A stretch of DNA of 55,592 bases from an uncultured Clostridia bacterium (GCA_945868505.1 CAMBLO010000015.1:1-55592); one strand, 5' to 3'; shown: positions 32,031-41,697, counted from the first letter of the stretch. The notes: generated by a model not told the origin, from the sequence alone. Numbers and translations are program-made.

Positions 32031-32585
32031 TTGAAATATGTGATGCCTATTGAGGACAAAAGCATGGTCGGCATGATCGCCGACTATTTTCATGAAAAGA
32101 ATGAACGGGACTATGTGCTGTTTATGACGGGGGTTTACCTTGGGCGGCGCATCAGCGATATTTTACAATACCGGGTGCGGGATTTGCGGGACAAGGACCA
32201 CATTGCCATAGAGGAACAGAAAACGGGAAAGACGATCCTGCTTCCCATCAATCCGAACCTGAAAAAGATATACAAGGAGTATTTCAAGGGGAAAAAGGAC
32301 TATGAATATGTTTTCAGGGATAGCAGGAGCAAGGGCAACAAGCCCATCAGCCGGGTGCGGGCATGGCAGATTTTGAAGGAGGCCGCCCAGGAGATTGGTT
32401 ACAAGGGTAGCCTGAGCTGCCACACCCTGCGAAAGACCTTCGGATACTGGCTATACGTGAACAGCGGCGGGGATATCGTTATGGTGCAGGAATTGCTGGG
32501 ACACAGTTCCCCTGCATACACCCGTCGATACATTGGCATAGACCAGCAGAAGAAGGAAAAGGCCGTCAATGAACTGAATTTTTGA
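32031..32585 (+). CDS. compact tyrosine recombinase in the packaging module
   Basis: 184 residues, TTG start with GGGGGTG 9 nt upstream. Only the catalytic domain is present: R in GRRISDIL, H-x-x-R in CHTLRKTFG, H in ELLGHSS, nucleophile Y near YTRRYIG. The DNA-binding N-terminal arm domain of integrases is missing. Lying between terL and portal, it is unlikely to be the integrase (a serine enzyme serves). Dimer resolution or a helper in packaging is possible. Confidence 0.85.
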   Translation: MKYVMPIEDKSMVGMIADYFHEKNERDYVLFMTGVYLGRRISDILQYRVRDLRDKDHIAIEEQKTGKTILLPINPNLKKIYKEYFKGKKDYEYVFRDSRSKGNKPISRVRAWQILKEAAQEIGYKGSLSCHTLRKTFGYWLYVNSGGDIVMVQELLGHSSPAYTRRYIGIDQQKKEKAVNELNF

Positions 32586-32596
32586 GAGGTGAGAAC

Positions 32597-34543
32597 ATGA
32601 AAGGGAAAAAGCAGGGCGACAAGGAGGGCGGAAAGGTCAAGCTCTGGCAGGAGCGGCTCAGGAAAAACGAGGCCGCCATGCGGGCAGAGCATGAAATGAT
32701 GGAAAAACGGGCCGACCTTTACAACGGGACGAGAAGCATTGAGAAAACCCCTGACGCCACAAGCACAGGAGCGGCGAAAAAGGCAAGCAGTGTGCGAAAT
32801 ATTGTAGCGGAGCTGGTGGAAAGCCAGGTCAGCGCGAATTTTGGGCTGCCGAAGGTGACTGCAAGGCGGGAGGCCCATGAGGAACTGGCGAGAATTGCAG
32901 AGGATTTCCTGATTGACGAGACAGACCGCCTGCCCTTTGAGGTGATGAACGACCTGGACGAGCGGATCACGCCCATTCAGGGGGGAGACTATTTCTTTGT
33001 GGAATGGGACAGCGACAGGCACACCCATGACACCAGCGGGGAATTATGCGTTTCTCTGCTGCACCCGAGGCAGGTTATCCTGCAGGACGGGATCAACGAT
33101 ATCAACGACATGGACTTTGTGATTGTGCAGGTTGCCATGACGAAAAAGCATGTGCAGGAGAAATACAAGGTCAGCGTGGAGAATGAGCAGGAGGAGGAGC
33201 CTGCCAGCAGAGGCGGCAGAAGCTCTGCGGACGATGTGGTGACCGTCAATTTTGGATATTTCCGCAACAAAAACGGCGGCATTGGGCGCTATACATGGGT
33301 GAATGATGTGGAGCTGGAGGACTTGGAGGACTATCAGGCACGAAAGATGAAGAAATGCAAGACCTGCGGCGGAAACATGACGGGGCTGGACACCTGCCCT
33401 TACTGCGGCGGGACAAAGGCGGAGGAAAGTGACAGCGAGTATTTTGAGCCCTTTGAGGATTTGCCCCGTTCTGAGAAATTCGGCGGGCCCATACCCATGT
33501 ATGAGGATGTTTGGGAATACCCGGAAGGGGTGGAGAACGGCATCATCATGGATCCTTTGACGGGGGAGGCCTATGAGGCACAGCCGGAGAGGGTGAGCCG
33601 GGCGAGAAAGATTCCCTACTACAAGCCGGACATTTATCCCATCGTTCCCAGAAAGAACGTGAGCGCATGGGGGAAGGTGCTGGGGGACAGCGACGTGGAC
33701 AAGATTGCCGACCAGCAGAACACCATTAAGAAATGCGACACCCGCATACAGGAGAAGCTGGACAAGGGCGGCAGCGTGCTGACAAAGAGTAAGAACACAA
33801 AATTTGAGAAAACGGACGCAGAATTGAAGATTCTGAACATGGATAATCCCGCTGAAATGCAAATGTTCAGCGTGCAGAATTTACAGGTGAACACCAATTT
33901 TGACCAAGCGGCGGCGGAGGATGCCTATGAGCAGGCAAGGCGCACACTGGGCATCACGGACAGCTTCCAGGGGAGACCGGACAGGACGGCTACCAGCGGG
34001 GTAGCAAAGCAGATTGCCGTACAGCAGAGTGCGGGGAGACTGGAAAGCAAAAAGGTAATGAAAAATGCCGCCTATGCTGACTTGTATCAGGTAATGTTTA
34101 AATTTCTGCTGGCCTACAGCGACGAGCCCAGGGACGTGCGGCACAAAAATGCGGACGGCTCTACCACCTACGGGAAATTCAACAAATATGATTTTCTGGC
34201 CCAGGACGATGCCGGGGAATGGTATTGGATTGATGATTTCCTCTTTAGCGTGGATAACGCCAGCAGCATGGCAGGGAATCGTGAGGCCATGTGGCAGGAA
34301 ACAAGGATGAACCTGCGGGATGGCGCCTTCGGGAACCCCAACGACCTGCGGACATTGATTATGTTTTGGGGGATGATGGCAAAACAGCATTACCCCTTTG
34401 CGACGGAGACCAAGGAGATGCTGGAACAGCAGCTGCAGGAAGAACAGGCACAGATGCAACAAATGCAGATGTTACAGGCGGGAATGCCAGGAAGCGGGCT
34501 TGCCCCTGTAAATATGACGGGAGGAATGGGAAATGGAATGTAA
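32597..34543 (+). CDS. portal protein with an inserted zinc ribbon
   Basis: 648 residues from ATG 32597 (GAGGTG 6 nt upstream). Portal-type features: SSVRNIVAELVESQVSANFG, long central part, KVLGDSDVDKIADQQNTIKK, TATSGVAKQ, and a Gln/Met-rich C-terminal crown region. Unusual: CKTCGGNMTGLDTCPYCGG at about 258-276 forms a four-cysteine zinc ribbon in the middle. Forms the dodecameric ring through which DNA enters. Confidence 0.88.
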   Translation: MKGKKQGDKEGGKVKLWQERLRKNEAAMRAEHEMMEKRADLYNGTRSIEKTPDATSTGAAKKASSVRNIVAELVESQVSANFGLPKVTARREAHEELARIAEDFLIDETDRLPFEVMNDLDERITPIQGGDYFFVEWDSDRHTHDTSGELCVSLLHPRQVILQDGINDINDMDFVIVQVAMTKKHVQEKYKVSVENEQEEEPASRGGRSSADDVVTVNFGYFRNKNGGIGRYTWVNDVELEDLEDYQARKMKKCKTCGGNMTGLDTCPYCGGTKAEESDSEYFEPFEDLPRSEKFGGPIPMYEDVWEYPEGVENGIIMDPLTGEAYEAQPERVSRARKIPYYKPDIYPIVPRKNVSAWGKVLGDSDVDKIADQQNTIKKCDTRIQEKLDKGGSVLTKSKNTKFEKTDAELKILNMDNPAEMQMFSVQNLQVNTNFDQAAAEDAYEQARRTLGITDSFQGRPDRTATSGVAKQIAVQQSAGRLESKKVMKNAAYADLYQVMFKFLLAYSDEPRDVRHKNADGSTTYGKFNKYDFLAQDDAGEWYWIDDFLFSVDNASSMAGNREAMWQETRMNLRDGAFGNPNDLRTLIMFWGMMAKQHYPFATETKEMLEQQLQEEQAQMQQMQMLQAGMPGSGLAPVNMTGGMGNGM

Positions 34544-34712
34544 AAAATGCGGCATGGAAGCCATTATTTCTGACAAACAGCTTGGATTTGAGGGGGACGA
34601 AAGCCCCGACACCCAGACAAAGGCTTACCACGCCCTGACATACAAATGCAGGAACCGACACTGCGAAAATTTTGAGAAGGAAGTCGGGACAGAGAAGGTT
34701 TATTTAGATTGA
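34533..34712 (+). CDS. 59-residue zinc-ribbon protein
   Basis: Starts MECKKCGMEAIISDKQLGFE, with a second cysteine pair in YKCRNRHCENFEKEVG: a CxxC-x30-CxxxxC zinc ribbon. Overlaps the portal stop by 11 bp with GGAGG 8 nt upstream, so it is coupled to portal synthesis. Too short for most gene finders. Commonly found beside portal genes in this phage group; function unknown. Confidence 0.75.
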   Translation: MECKKCGMEAIISDKQLGFEGDESPDTQTKAYHALTYKCRNRHCENFEKEVGTEKVYLD

Positions 34713-34713
34713 A

Positions 34714-34748
34714 AGAGGACATCCGAAAGAACGGAAGTCCTTTTTTAA
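34714..34748 (+). terminator. terminator between portal/zinc-ribbon and head genes
   Basis: AGGACATCCG-AAAGAA-CGGAAGTCCT stem followed by TTTTTT. Confidence 0.82.
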
Positions 34749-34811
34749 TACACAATATTCTAGTTTCTAAAAAATGAGAGGTCAAGTCGGAAAAAGAGGA
34801 GGTGGAGGAGT

Positions 34812-34934
34812 ATGAAAAAGGGACACGGTATGAACATCGGCAGAGCCAGCGCACAGGCAGTGAAAGCACCCAAGGGCGCAGAAAGCACAAAGAAACCCAA
34901 AATGCAGAAGGGCAGCGATTTGCGTTGCAAATAA
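34812..34934 (+). CDS. 40-residue basic protein
   Basis: Encodes MKKGHGMNIGRASAQAVKAP...LRCK, very basic and unstructured, with GGAGGTGGAGGAG before the ATG. Position between portal and scaffold suggests a minor head or DNA-binding role, but nothing else identifies it. Confidence 0.6.
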   Translation: MKKGHGMNIGRASAQAVKAPKGAESTKKPKMQKGSDLRCK

Positions 34935-34971
34935 GCAGCGGATGCAAGGGAAACTGTAAGGAGGAATAATC

Positions 34972-35835
34972 ATGGACGGAAACACAAACGAATGGGAAGA
35001 CATCTTCACTACGGAGGAAGAAACCCAGGAATTGGAAGGCGAAGGAGCCGGCACAGAGGGTGCGGCGGAAGAGGAGGCCGGGACTGAACCCGGTGGAGGT
35101 GATCCTGAGAATACAGCAGGCGAAGGCGGAGAAGGAAATGGCTCTGGAGAAGGAGAAGGCGCAGGAGAGGGCGGCAGCGGGGAAGGCGGATTGAGCGACG
35201 AGCTGCAGGCCATCATTGCGGCGCAGACACAGCAGCGGGTGGATGAATTCTACAGACAGCAGTATGCGGGATTTATCAGCCCCTACAACCAGAGACCCAT
35301 TGAGACTGAGGCAGACTTCAAGGCATATACACAGGCCTTTGAAGCGGAGGAGCAGCAGAGACAGCTTCAGGAAATGGGCGTGGACGCAAAAATGCTGGAA
35401 GAAATCATTGGCAACCACCCTGCCGTGAAGCAGGCACAGGCCATGATGGAGCAGCAGCAGAAGGCCCAGGCAGATGCCTTCATGCAGCAGGAATTTGCAG
35501 AGTTGCAGCGGGAATTTCCCGACACGGGGCTGAAAGACATCCGAGAATTGCTGGATACCAAGGAGGGCAGGAGAGCCCTTGACCTTTGGAAAACGGCAGG
35601 ACTGACCCTTTCGGAAGCCTATGCGGTGGCTTACCGGGCGAAGATTCGGGAAAAGGACATTGCGGCGGCGAAGCAGGGCGTTTTGAACCAGCAGCACGGG
35701 AAAAACCACCTGAAACAGACCAAGGGCGGCCCTGCACCCAAGCCCGTGGTGACAGACGAGATTCGGGAGCAGTTCCACAACTATTACGGCGAGGACATCA
35801 CCGACGAGGAAATTGAAGCAAAGATGAGAAGATAA
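34972..35835 (+). CDS. scaffolding protein
   Basis: 287 residues: acidic Gly/Glu-rich N-terminus (about 10-75), coiled-coil middle with Gln/Glu repeats (about 80-190), basic C-terminal segment (AKIREKDIAAAKQGVLNQQH) that would bind the capsid protein. Position just before the head genes is standard. GTAAGGAGG precedes the ATG. Confidence 0.82.
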   Translation: MDGNTNEWEDIFTTEEETQELEGEGAGTEGAAEEEAGTEPGGGDPENTAGEGGEGNGSGEGEGAGEGGSGEGGLSDELQAIIAAQTQQRVDEFYRQQYAGFISPYNQRPIETEADFKAYTQAFEAEEQQRQLQEMGVDAKMLEEIIGNHPAVKQAQAMMEQQQKAQADAFMQQEFAELQREFPDTGLKDIRELLDTKEGRRALDLWKTAGLTLSEAYAVAYRAKIREKDIAAAKQGVLNQQHGKNHLKQTKGGPAPKPVVTDEIREQFHNYYGEDITDEEIEAKMRR

Positions 35836-35849
35836 GGAGATGAGCGGAT

Positions 35850-36215
35850 ATGTTCACATTTTACGACAACCAGATTACCAGTTCTGAGCCTATGGAATAT
35901 GTTCCCGTGACAGCGGCGGAAACATACGAAGTGGGCGAGGCACTGAAAATGAGCGGCGGCAAGGCGACAAAATGCGGCGCAACCGAAAAGCCCGTTTACA
36001 TCTGCATGGGCAAGGGAGACGGGAACAGATTGCCCGTGGTGCCTGTGCTGGCGACAAGAAGATATGAGGTGCCCTATACCGCGAAGCCCACTGTGGGGAC
36101 AAAGGTTACCCTGCACACAGACGGGCTGCAGGTGACAGCGACTACGGCAAGCGGCGTTTTTGAAATCGTTTCTGTAAACGAAACAGAAGGCACTGTTACT
36201 GGTTATTTTAGATAA
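35850..36215 (+). CDS. head decoration or stabilization protein
   Basis: 121 residues, all beta (MFTFYDNQITSSEPMEYVPV; VNETEGTVTGYFR at the end), like small capsid decoration proteins placed just before the major capsid gene. Assigned by position and composition. Confidence 0.6.
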   Translation: MFTFYDNQITSSEPMEYVPVTAAETYEVGEALKMSGGKATKCGATEKPVYICMGKGDGNRLPVVPVLATRRYEVPYTAKPTVGTKVTLHTDGLQVTATTASGVFEIVSVNETEGTVTGYFR

Positions 36216-36239
36216 CCATGAAAAGACACACGACAATTT

Positions 36240-36292
36240 AAGAGCGGTTTTCAATGTTCAAAAAATGGACAATGGAAGCCGCTCTTTTTTAT
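36240..36292 (+). terminator. hairpin before the major capsid gene
   Basis: AAGAGCGG ... CCGCTCTTTTTT stem with inner pairing GTTC/GGAC; attenuates readthrough or protects the capsid transcript. It ends 22 bp before the capsid start. Confidence 0.8.
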
Positions 36293-36314
36293 TGCAAAAG
36301 GAGAGTGACTGAAA

Positions 36315-37337
36315 ATGAGTAAAGGTATTATTTTCACCAAAGCAAGCGGCCTGAACGACAGCGCATTTGGCAAGAGCCAGGAGCCCATCAGAGCCATTAT
36401 CAACGACCAGGTGGAGGCATGGGAGGTAAAATCTCAGCTGGAAAACATTTTCTGCATGGAAAGCACAAAGAACTTTGCGGTAAAATTCACTTCTGAAACA
36501 GCCATCGGCGGCTTTAAGCCCGTGGGCGAAAACGGCGCTTACCCCGACACCAGCTTCCAGGAAGGCTTCAGCAAGATCATTGAACCCGAAGAATGGAAAA
36601 ACAGATTTTCTGTGACAAAGACCATGCTGGAGGACAACAAAATCAGCAAGGTAAAGAGTATGTCCAATGAATTCACAGACAGCTACTGCAGAACCAGAGA
36701 GCAGTTTGGCGCAGCACTGCTGGCAGGGGGCATCGGCAGAACAATCACCTTTGAGGGCAAGGAATTTGACGTTACCTGTGCCGACAAGACACCCCTGTTT
36801 AACGCAAAGCATCCCTCTAAAACAAAGGGAAGCAAGTTTGTTCAGTCCAACCTGTTCAAGGGTAAATTCTGCGTGAAGGTAATGGACAAGGTACAGGAAT
36901 ATATGCAGGATTACAGAGACGAGGACGGCAATCTGCTGGCTGTGATGCCTGATACCATCATCATCCCCAACGATTCCGAGCTGAAACGGGCGGTATTCGC
37001 TGCCATTGGTTCTGAAAAGGACGCAGAAACAAACAAAAATGCCATCAACTTCCAGGTGGGCCTGTGGAACGTGCTGATCTGGCCTTTCCTGCCTAAGACA
37101 CTGAACGGTAAGCCTTACTTTATGATGATGGACAGCCAGTACAACAAGAACCACCTGTGCGCCCCTTGGCTGGAAAGAGTGAAGCTGAGCGTACACAGCT
37201 ATGTGGACGAAAACACAGACGCAAACATCTTCAAGGGCAGAGCCAGATTTGGCGCAGGCTTCAACAACTGGAGATTTATCTCCATCTGCGGCGAAGGCTT
37301 CACAGAAGGCACAGACCTGACAGCACTGAATTCCTGA
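36315..37337 (+). CDS. major capsid protein
   Basis: 340 residues. HK97-fold-like features: N-arm, spine helix (KIIEPEEWKNRFSVTKTMLE), and the C-terminal beta strand with RARFGAGFNNWRFISICGEG. NAKHPSK and PDTIIIPND are common in the Mu-like/podoviral capsid group. It assembles the procapsid around the scaffold. GGAG lies about 10 nt upstream. Confidence 0.88.
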   Translation: MSKGIIFTKASGLNDSAFGKSQEPIRAIINDQVEAWEVKSQLENIFCMESTKNFAVKFTSETAIGGFKPVGENGAYPDTSFQEGFSKIIEPEEWKNRFSVTKTMLEDNKISKVKSMSNEFTDSYCRTREQFGAALLAGGIGRTITFEGKEFDVTCADKTPLFNAKHPSKTKGSKFVQSNLFKGKFCVKVMDKVQEYMQDYRDEDGNLLAVMPDTIIIPNDSELKRAVFAAIGSEKDAETNKNAINFQVGLWNVLIWPFLPKTLNGKPYFMMMDSQYNKNHLCAPWLERVKLSVHSYVDENTDANIFKGRARFGAGFNNWRFISICGEGFTEGTDLTALNS

Positions 37338-37371
37338 TAGACTGCGGAATTTTTGAAGGAGGCAAGGCGAT

Positions 37372-38010
37372 ATGGTGACATGGAAAGAGATTCAGGAAGC
37401 CTGCCTGCGTAAAATGTTCAGCCTGGACGGGGTGACGCTGGTGCGGGACAGCAACACGAACCCCTACATCAACAGTATGCCTGCTGCGGCGAACGGAGCT
37501 CTGCGGCTTTTGGCTACGGCAGGCAGACCCTTCAAAAAGTTTATAACCATTGAGCAGGGGGGAGAAAACCCAACGGATGCCACATTCAGCATGGGTGGCT
37601 TCAACGGATATGACATGGAGCAGCTGACGAATGATTTCTACTGCATTTCTGAGGTGCGGCTGGCGAATGAGGAGAATTACACAAGATTTTCCGACTATGG
37701 CATGGAAGGAAACCGCTTTTTGATTCTGCCTGCCGGGCAGAGCGGCAGCTTTCGGATTTGGTATGAAGCATACCCGCCGAGGCTGACGGTGGACACAGCG
37801 GAGGACTTCCAGATTGACCTTTGGCCGGAGGCTGTGGAGATGGTCGTGCTTTACATGGCGGGGCAGCTTTACAAGGACGACGATATCAGCATTGCCCAGA
37901 TTTACATGAACGAATTTCTGACTTGGCTGGAAGAGCTGAAGGAGAGTGGGCGAAGGACCGAAGGGCAGAACGACGGCGGCGGCTGGACCAGCGTAAAGGG
38001 TTGGACATAA
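37372..38010 (+). CDS. head-tail adaptor (connector) protein
   Basis: 212 residues; N-terminal helices (VTWKEIQEACLRKMFSLDG), a beta insertion, C-terminal helices (WPEAVEMVVLYMAGQLYKDD) like P22 gp4-type adaptors. Between capsid and the propeller protein, as in podoviruses. AGGAGG precedes the ATG. On the other strand a long shadow frame covers it. Confidence 0.7.
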   Translation: MVTWKEIQEACLRKMFSLDGVTLVRDSNTNPYINSMPAAANGALRLLATAGRPFKKFITIEQGGENPTDATFSMGGFNGYDMEQLTNDFYCISEVRLANEENYTRFSDYGMEGNRFLILPAGQSGSFRIWYEAYPPRLTVDTAEDFQIDLWPEAVEMVVLYMAGQLYKDDDISIAQIYMNEFLTWLEELKESGRRTEGQNDGGGWTSVKGWT

Positions 38011-38022
38011 GGAGGGGTGGCA

Positions 38023-39915
38023 ATGGCGTTTAACGTACCTGCATCCCCTGCCAGAAGCGTTGTTGAGATTTCCACTTTCAAGGGGGTTGACCTGAACTCT
38101 TCCCCATCCAACGTGGAAACCTACCGCAGCCCCAACGCACCGAACATGATGCGGGACGTGCCGGGGAAAGTGCGGAAGCGGCAGGGGTATGAAAAAATCG
38201 GCACATACGCAGGGCGCATCAATGGGGTGCATATCCTGCGGGACGTGGAAAAGGGACTGGAAAAGAAACTGATTCATGCGGGCACCACATTGTATCTGGA
38301 TGGGACAGCGATTTATGAGGGGATGGCTGACGACAGAAGCGTCGGCAGGCAATTTTATGGGAAGCTTTTTATCTTTGACGGGAAAAAGGCCCTTTGCTAC
38401 GGGGAATTTGAACAGGAGGACAAGACGAAGGCTTTCCTGGTGAAGGCTTTGGAGGATGCTGCATACGTTCCGACAGTCATTGTTTCCAGAAAGCCCAGCG
38501 GCGGCGGGACGACACTGGAGCCCCTGAACCTGATCGGGAGAAAATGGAAGGAAAGCTTTTTGAGCGACGGTACATCGAAGGTTTACCAGCTGACGACAAA
38601 GGAGCTGGACGCCGACAAGGTGACTGTACGCATTATGACAAAAGAGGGCGAATGGACCGACAAAACGGAAGGCACAGATTTTACCGTGGACAGAAATGCG
38701 GGGACTGTGACCTTTACCACGGCACCGGGGGCAAGCCCTGTGACGGGATATGACAACGTGGAGATTACGGCGGCAAAGGCCAGAGCGGGATACGCCGACA
38801 AAATCAACAAATGCAGAATCATTTCCCTTTACGGCGTAAACGGCGCCACAGACCGCATGTTTATCAGCGGAAACCCGGAATATCCCAACCAGGACTGGTA
38901 CTGCAAGCTGGGGGACGGCTTTTTCTGGGGCGACCTCTGGTACAGCACGCTGGGGCAGGACGGCTCTGCGGTGGTGGGATACAGCATCATCAACGACAGG
39001 CTGGCCGTACACAAAAGCGATGCAGAGGAAGGGCGAAACGTGATCCTCCGCAAGGGGGAGATGGACGGGAACGACGCAACCTTTCCCATTATCGGTACCC
39101 TTTCCGGCAGGGGCGCCCTGGGGAGCCATGCGTTTGGATACTTGGGCAGTGAACCACTTTTTTTGACGGATATCGGCATTATGGCGATTACGGCGGCAGA
39201 CCTGACGGGGGAGAAATACAGCCAGAGCAGAAGCTATTACATAGACAACGCCCTGACGGCGGAAAAGAACCTGGGGGATGCTTTTTCCTATGTCTGGCGG
39301 GATTTTTACCTGATCAGCATGGGGACAGGGAGAGTTTACCTTCTGGACGGGCTGCAGAAAAGCTACGAAAAAAACAACCCCTACAGCAATTTTCAGTATG
39401 AATGCTATTACTGGGAGAACGTGCCTGCAAGGGTATTCTGGGAGGACAGCGAGGGGCGGCTTTGCTTCGGGGATGCGGAAGGGAACATCTTCCGTTTCTT
39501 TGACGACGTGACCGCCCAGACCAGCTACAGCGACGATGGAGCGGCTATTCCTGCCAGATGGGACACCCCAGACCTGAGCGGAAAGCTTTTCTATAAAAAC
39601 AAGAGCTTTCGCAGGGTTGACGTGATGCTGGCTCCTGCCATTGCGACAGGGGTAAAGGTTTTTGCGGAGATCAAGGGGATTTGGAATGAAATCTTCGACA
39701 GCGGCATTTCTGCTACCTTCTTTGATTTTAACTATATTGACTTTGGTGCGTTCAACTTTTCCACGGATGATACGCCCAGAACCATTGGCAGCAAAATCAA
39801 GATCAAGAAGGTGGACAAAGTGGCCTTTAGCCTGCGGAACGAAGAAAAGGACGAGCCTTTCGGCATTTACCGCTTTGCGGTGGAATACACCGAGGGTTCT
39901 AATTACAAAGGATAG
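38023..39915 (+). CDS. beta-propeller tail hub / DNA stabilization protein (P22 gp10-like)
   Basis: 630 residues from ATG 38023 (GGAGGGG 7 nt upstream). MRDVPGKVRKRQGYEKIGTY is the usual opening of gp10-type and nozzle proteins; the rest is repeated beta blades (RMFISGNPEYPNQDWYCKLG, LAVHKSDAEEGRNVILRKGE). It closes the portal channel after packaging. Its presence in place of tube and tape-measure genes is the main sign of a short tail. Confidence 0.8.
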   Translation: MAFNVPASPARSVVEISTFKGVDLNSSPSNVETYRSPNAPNMMRDVPGKVRKRQGYEKIGTYAGRINGVHILRDVEKGLEKKLIHAGTTLYLDGTAIYEGMADDRSVGRQFYGKLFIFDGKKALCYGEFEQEDKTKAFLVKALEDAAYVPTVIVSRKPSGGGTTLEPLNLIGRKWKESFLSDGTSKVYQLTTKELDADKVTVRIMTKEGEWTDKTEGTDFTVDRNAGTVTFTTAPGASPVTGYDNVEITAAKARAGYADKINKCRIISLYGVNGATDRMFISGNPEYPNQDWYCKLGDGFFWGDLWYSTLGQDGSAVVGYSIINDRLAVHKSDAEEGRNVILRKGEMDGNDATFPIIGTLSGRGALGSHAFGYLGSEPLFLTDIGIMAITAADLTGEKYSQSRSYYIDNALTAEKNLGDAFSYVWRDFYLISMGTGRVYLLDGLQKSYEKNNPYSNFQYECYYWENVPARVFWEDSEGRLCFGDAEGNIFRFFDDVTAQTSYSDDGAAIPARWDTPDLSGKLFYKNKSFRRVDVMLAPAIATGVKVFAEIKGIWNEIFDSGISATFFDFNYIDFGAFNFSTDDTPRTIGSKIKIKKVDKVAFSLRNEEKDEPFGIYRFAVEYTEGSNYKG

Positions 39916-39927
39916 GAGGGAAAGGCT

Positions 39928-41247
39928 TTGGCGGAGGAAGGAAACAAAACAACGATTGCGGATTTGAAAATCAACAGTTTTCAGAACCCCGTGGAAAACC
40001 TGCCGGACAGACCGACCATGAGCGCAGCGGAGCTGAAGCGGCACTTTGACAGCAACAGCGAGGAGCTGCGGGAGGCATTCAACAAGCTGATTGACAGGCT
40101 GACGGGCAGAGAGGGTGCCGGGGAAATCTTCACGGCGGCGGGCATTTCTGTGGAGGTTGCCCTTGGGGACCGTGTCCAGTGGAACGGAATGGGCGTGAAA
40201 TTTATCCGCCTGAACGCAGACAGGGTGCTGGAGACCAGCGAGGACGGCGAAACATGGGAAGCCACAGGCAGCAGCGGCCATGTGATTCTGGACAGGGAAG
40301 GGAACGCCCTGCCCCAGCGGAGCCGCATGATCTTCGACCAATGCGAGGTGACGGACGACGGGGAAAAGACCATCATCCACGGCATTAAGGCGGAAGGAAA
40401 CCATACCCATACGCCGCATAGCATTGGTGCGGCGTCCAATCCTAATCTGCTGGATAACTGGTATTTCGCAGACCCCATCAATCAGCGGGGGAATACCGTT
40501 TATAACAGTTCCGGCTATACGGTGGACAGGTGGAAGATGTTCGGTGAAGGTGCGACAACATCTTTGACCGGCAGCGCGTTAAAAATCGCAGCAACGTCTA
40601 GTGCCAACGCAGAACTGATTCAGATTATGGAGGATAAATCCATTAAAGGAAAACGTGTCACATTATCTGCAGTGGTGAATGGGGCAGTTGTTTCCGGTGG
40701 TGGGGATTTCCCGACAGAAAATGGTGCTGCCGTTGTATTCTATGTTGATGAAAATGTTGCGTTAATCGCAAGAGTTTTCGACACAGGACATCCAACATTC
40801 GGTGTTTGGATTAACCCCGGGAAAACAGTCGATATACAGGCTGTAAAATTAGAATATGGCGCACAGCAGACGCTTGCCAGACAGGAAAACGGCGCATGGG
40901 TGCTGAATGATGCACCAACGAACAAACAGCAGGAATTGGCGAAGTGCCAGAGATATTTTCAAATCGCAAGAGGTGACTATGGGTACGGATTTATTGTAAG
41001 CAACACGGAAGGATATTTTGAGGTACCGTTAGTGACAACCATGAGAACAATGCCCGTGATAACTGTGAACAGCTATGGTGGCATTCCGATGAAAAGCGGC
41101 GTTATAGTGAATACATCTATCACTTCCTGCACATTCGCAGGCATGGGGAGAAATGGGATTATATTGAAGGCAACTGGGACGATGGGGGATAATGTTGGGG
41201 TTGCCACATGGGCATCCATCAATATTGATATATCGGCAGACCTGTAA
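39928..41247 (+). CDS. tail fibre / receptor-binding protein
   Basis: 439 residues, TTG start with GGAGGG 7 nt upstream. N-terminal adaptor helix (SAAELKRHFDSNSEELREAF), then beta-rich part and the common fibre motif NPNLLDNWYFADPINQRG followed by GYTVDRWKM. From base 40,490 on the DNA is more AT-rich than the flanking genes, as expected for exchanged receptor-binding ends. Confidence 0.82.
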   Translation: MAEEGNKTTIADLKINSFQNPVENLPDRPTMSAAELKRHFDSNSEELREAFNKLIDRLTGREGAGEIFTAAGISVEVALGDRVQWNGMGVKFIRLNADRVLETSEDGETWEATGSSGHVILDREGNALPQRSRMIFDQCEVTDDGEKTIIHGIKAEGNHTHTPHSIGAASNPNLLDNWYFADPINQRGNTVYNSSGYTVDRWKMFGEGATTSLTGSALKIAATSSANAELIQIMEDKSIKGKRVTLSAVVNGAVVSGGGDFPTENGAAVVFYVDENVALIARVFDTGHPTFGVWINPGKTVDIQAVKLEYGAQQTLARQENGAWVLNDAPTNKQQELAKCQRYFQIARGDYGYGFIVSNTEGYFEVPLVTTMRTMPVITVNSYGGIPMKSGVIVNTSITSCTFAGMGRNGIILKATGTMGDNVGVATWASINIDISADL

Positions 41248-41259
41248 GGAGGATGAAAA

Positions 41260-41694
41260 ATGGAATGGAATAAATCAAAGGTCTACATCAAGGTAGACGA
41301 AAACAGCCGCATCCTCCGCTGTGAGGGCGGCTATACCATGGGAAATATCCAGAACATTGACGAATGGATTTTCATTGATGAAGGCGCAGGGGATAAGTAT
41401 AACCTCTGCCAGAGCCACTATTTCGATAGGTTGTATACGGAGGACGGCATTCCAGAATACAAATGGGACGGAGAAAAGGCTATCCTGCGGAGTAATGCAG
41501 AAATTGAGGCGGACAGAACAAATCTGCCGAAGCCTGTGCCAACTGTGGAAGAACGGCTGACCGAGGTGGAACAGCAGTTGATTGCTGCGGATGAGGTTGC
41601 AGTGGAGCTGTATGAACAGCAGCTGGCGCAAAATGATATCAACATTGCACAGGACGAGGCATTGTGCGAGTTGTATGAAATGATGGGGGTGTAG
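41260..41694 (+). CDS. tail-fibre associated (XkdW-like) protein
   Basis: 144 residues. Opens with a beta part (NKSKVYIKVDENSRILRCEG) and ends in a coiled coil (PTVEERLTEVEQQLIAADEV), the layout of XkdW/fibre-assembly proteins that follow fibres in many Clostridia prophages. GGAGG lies upstream. Confidence 0.65.
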   Translation: MEWNKSKVYIKVDENSRILRCEGGYTMGNIQNIDEWIFIDEGAGDKYNLCQSHYFDRLYTEDGIPEYKWDGEKAILRSNAEIEADRTNLPKPVPTVEERLTEVEQQLIAADEVAVELYEQQLAQNDINIAQDEALCELYEMMGV

Positions 41695-41697
41695 AGC

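Noticed and set aside
34564..35778. Open minus-strand frame of 404 codons
   Set aside because: Antisense to scaffold and neighbours; low-complexity Leu/Ser/Phe product.
37300..40419. Open minus-strand frame of 1,039 codons
   Set aside because: It is the mirror of capsid end, adaptor, propeller and fibre genes, all with good ribosome sites and recognisable products. It has no start signal, and its composition is that of antisense to GC-rich codon positions.
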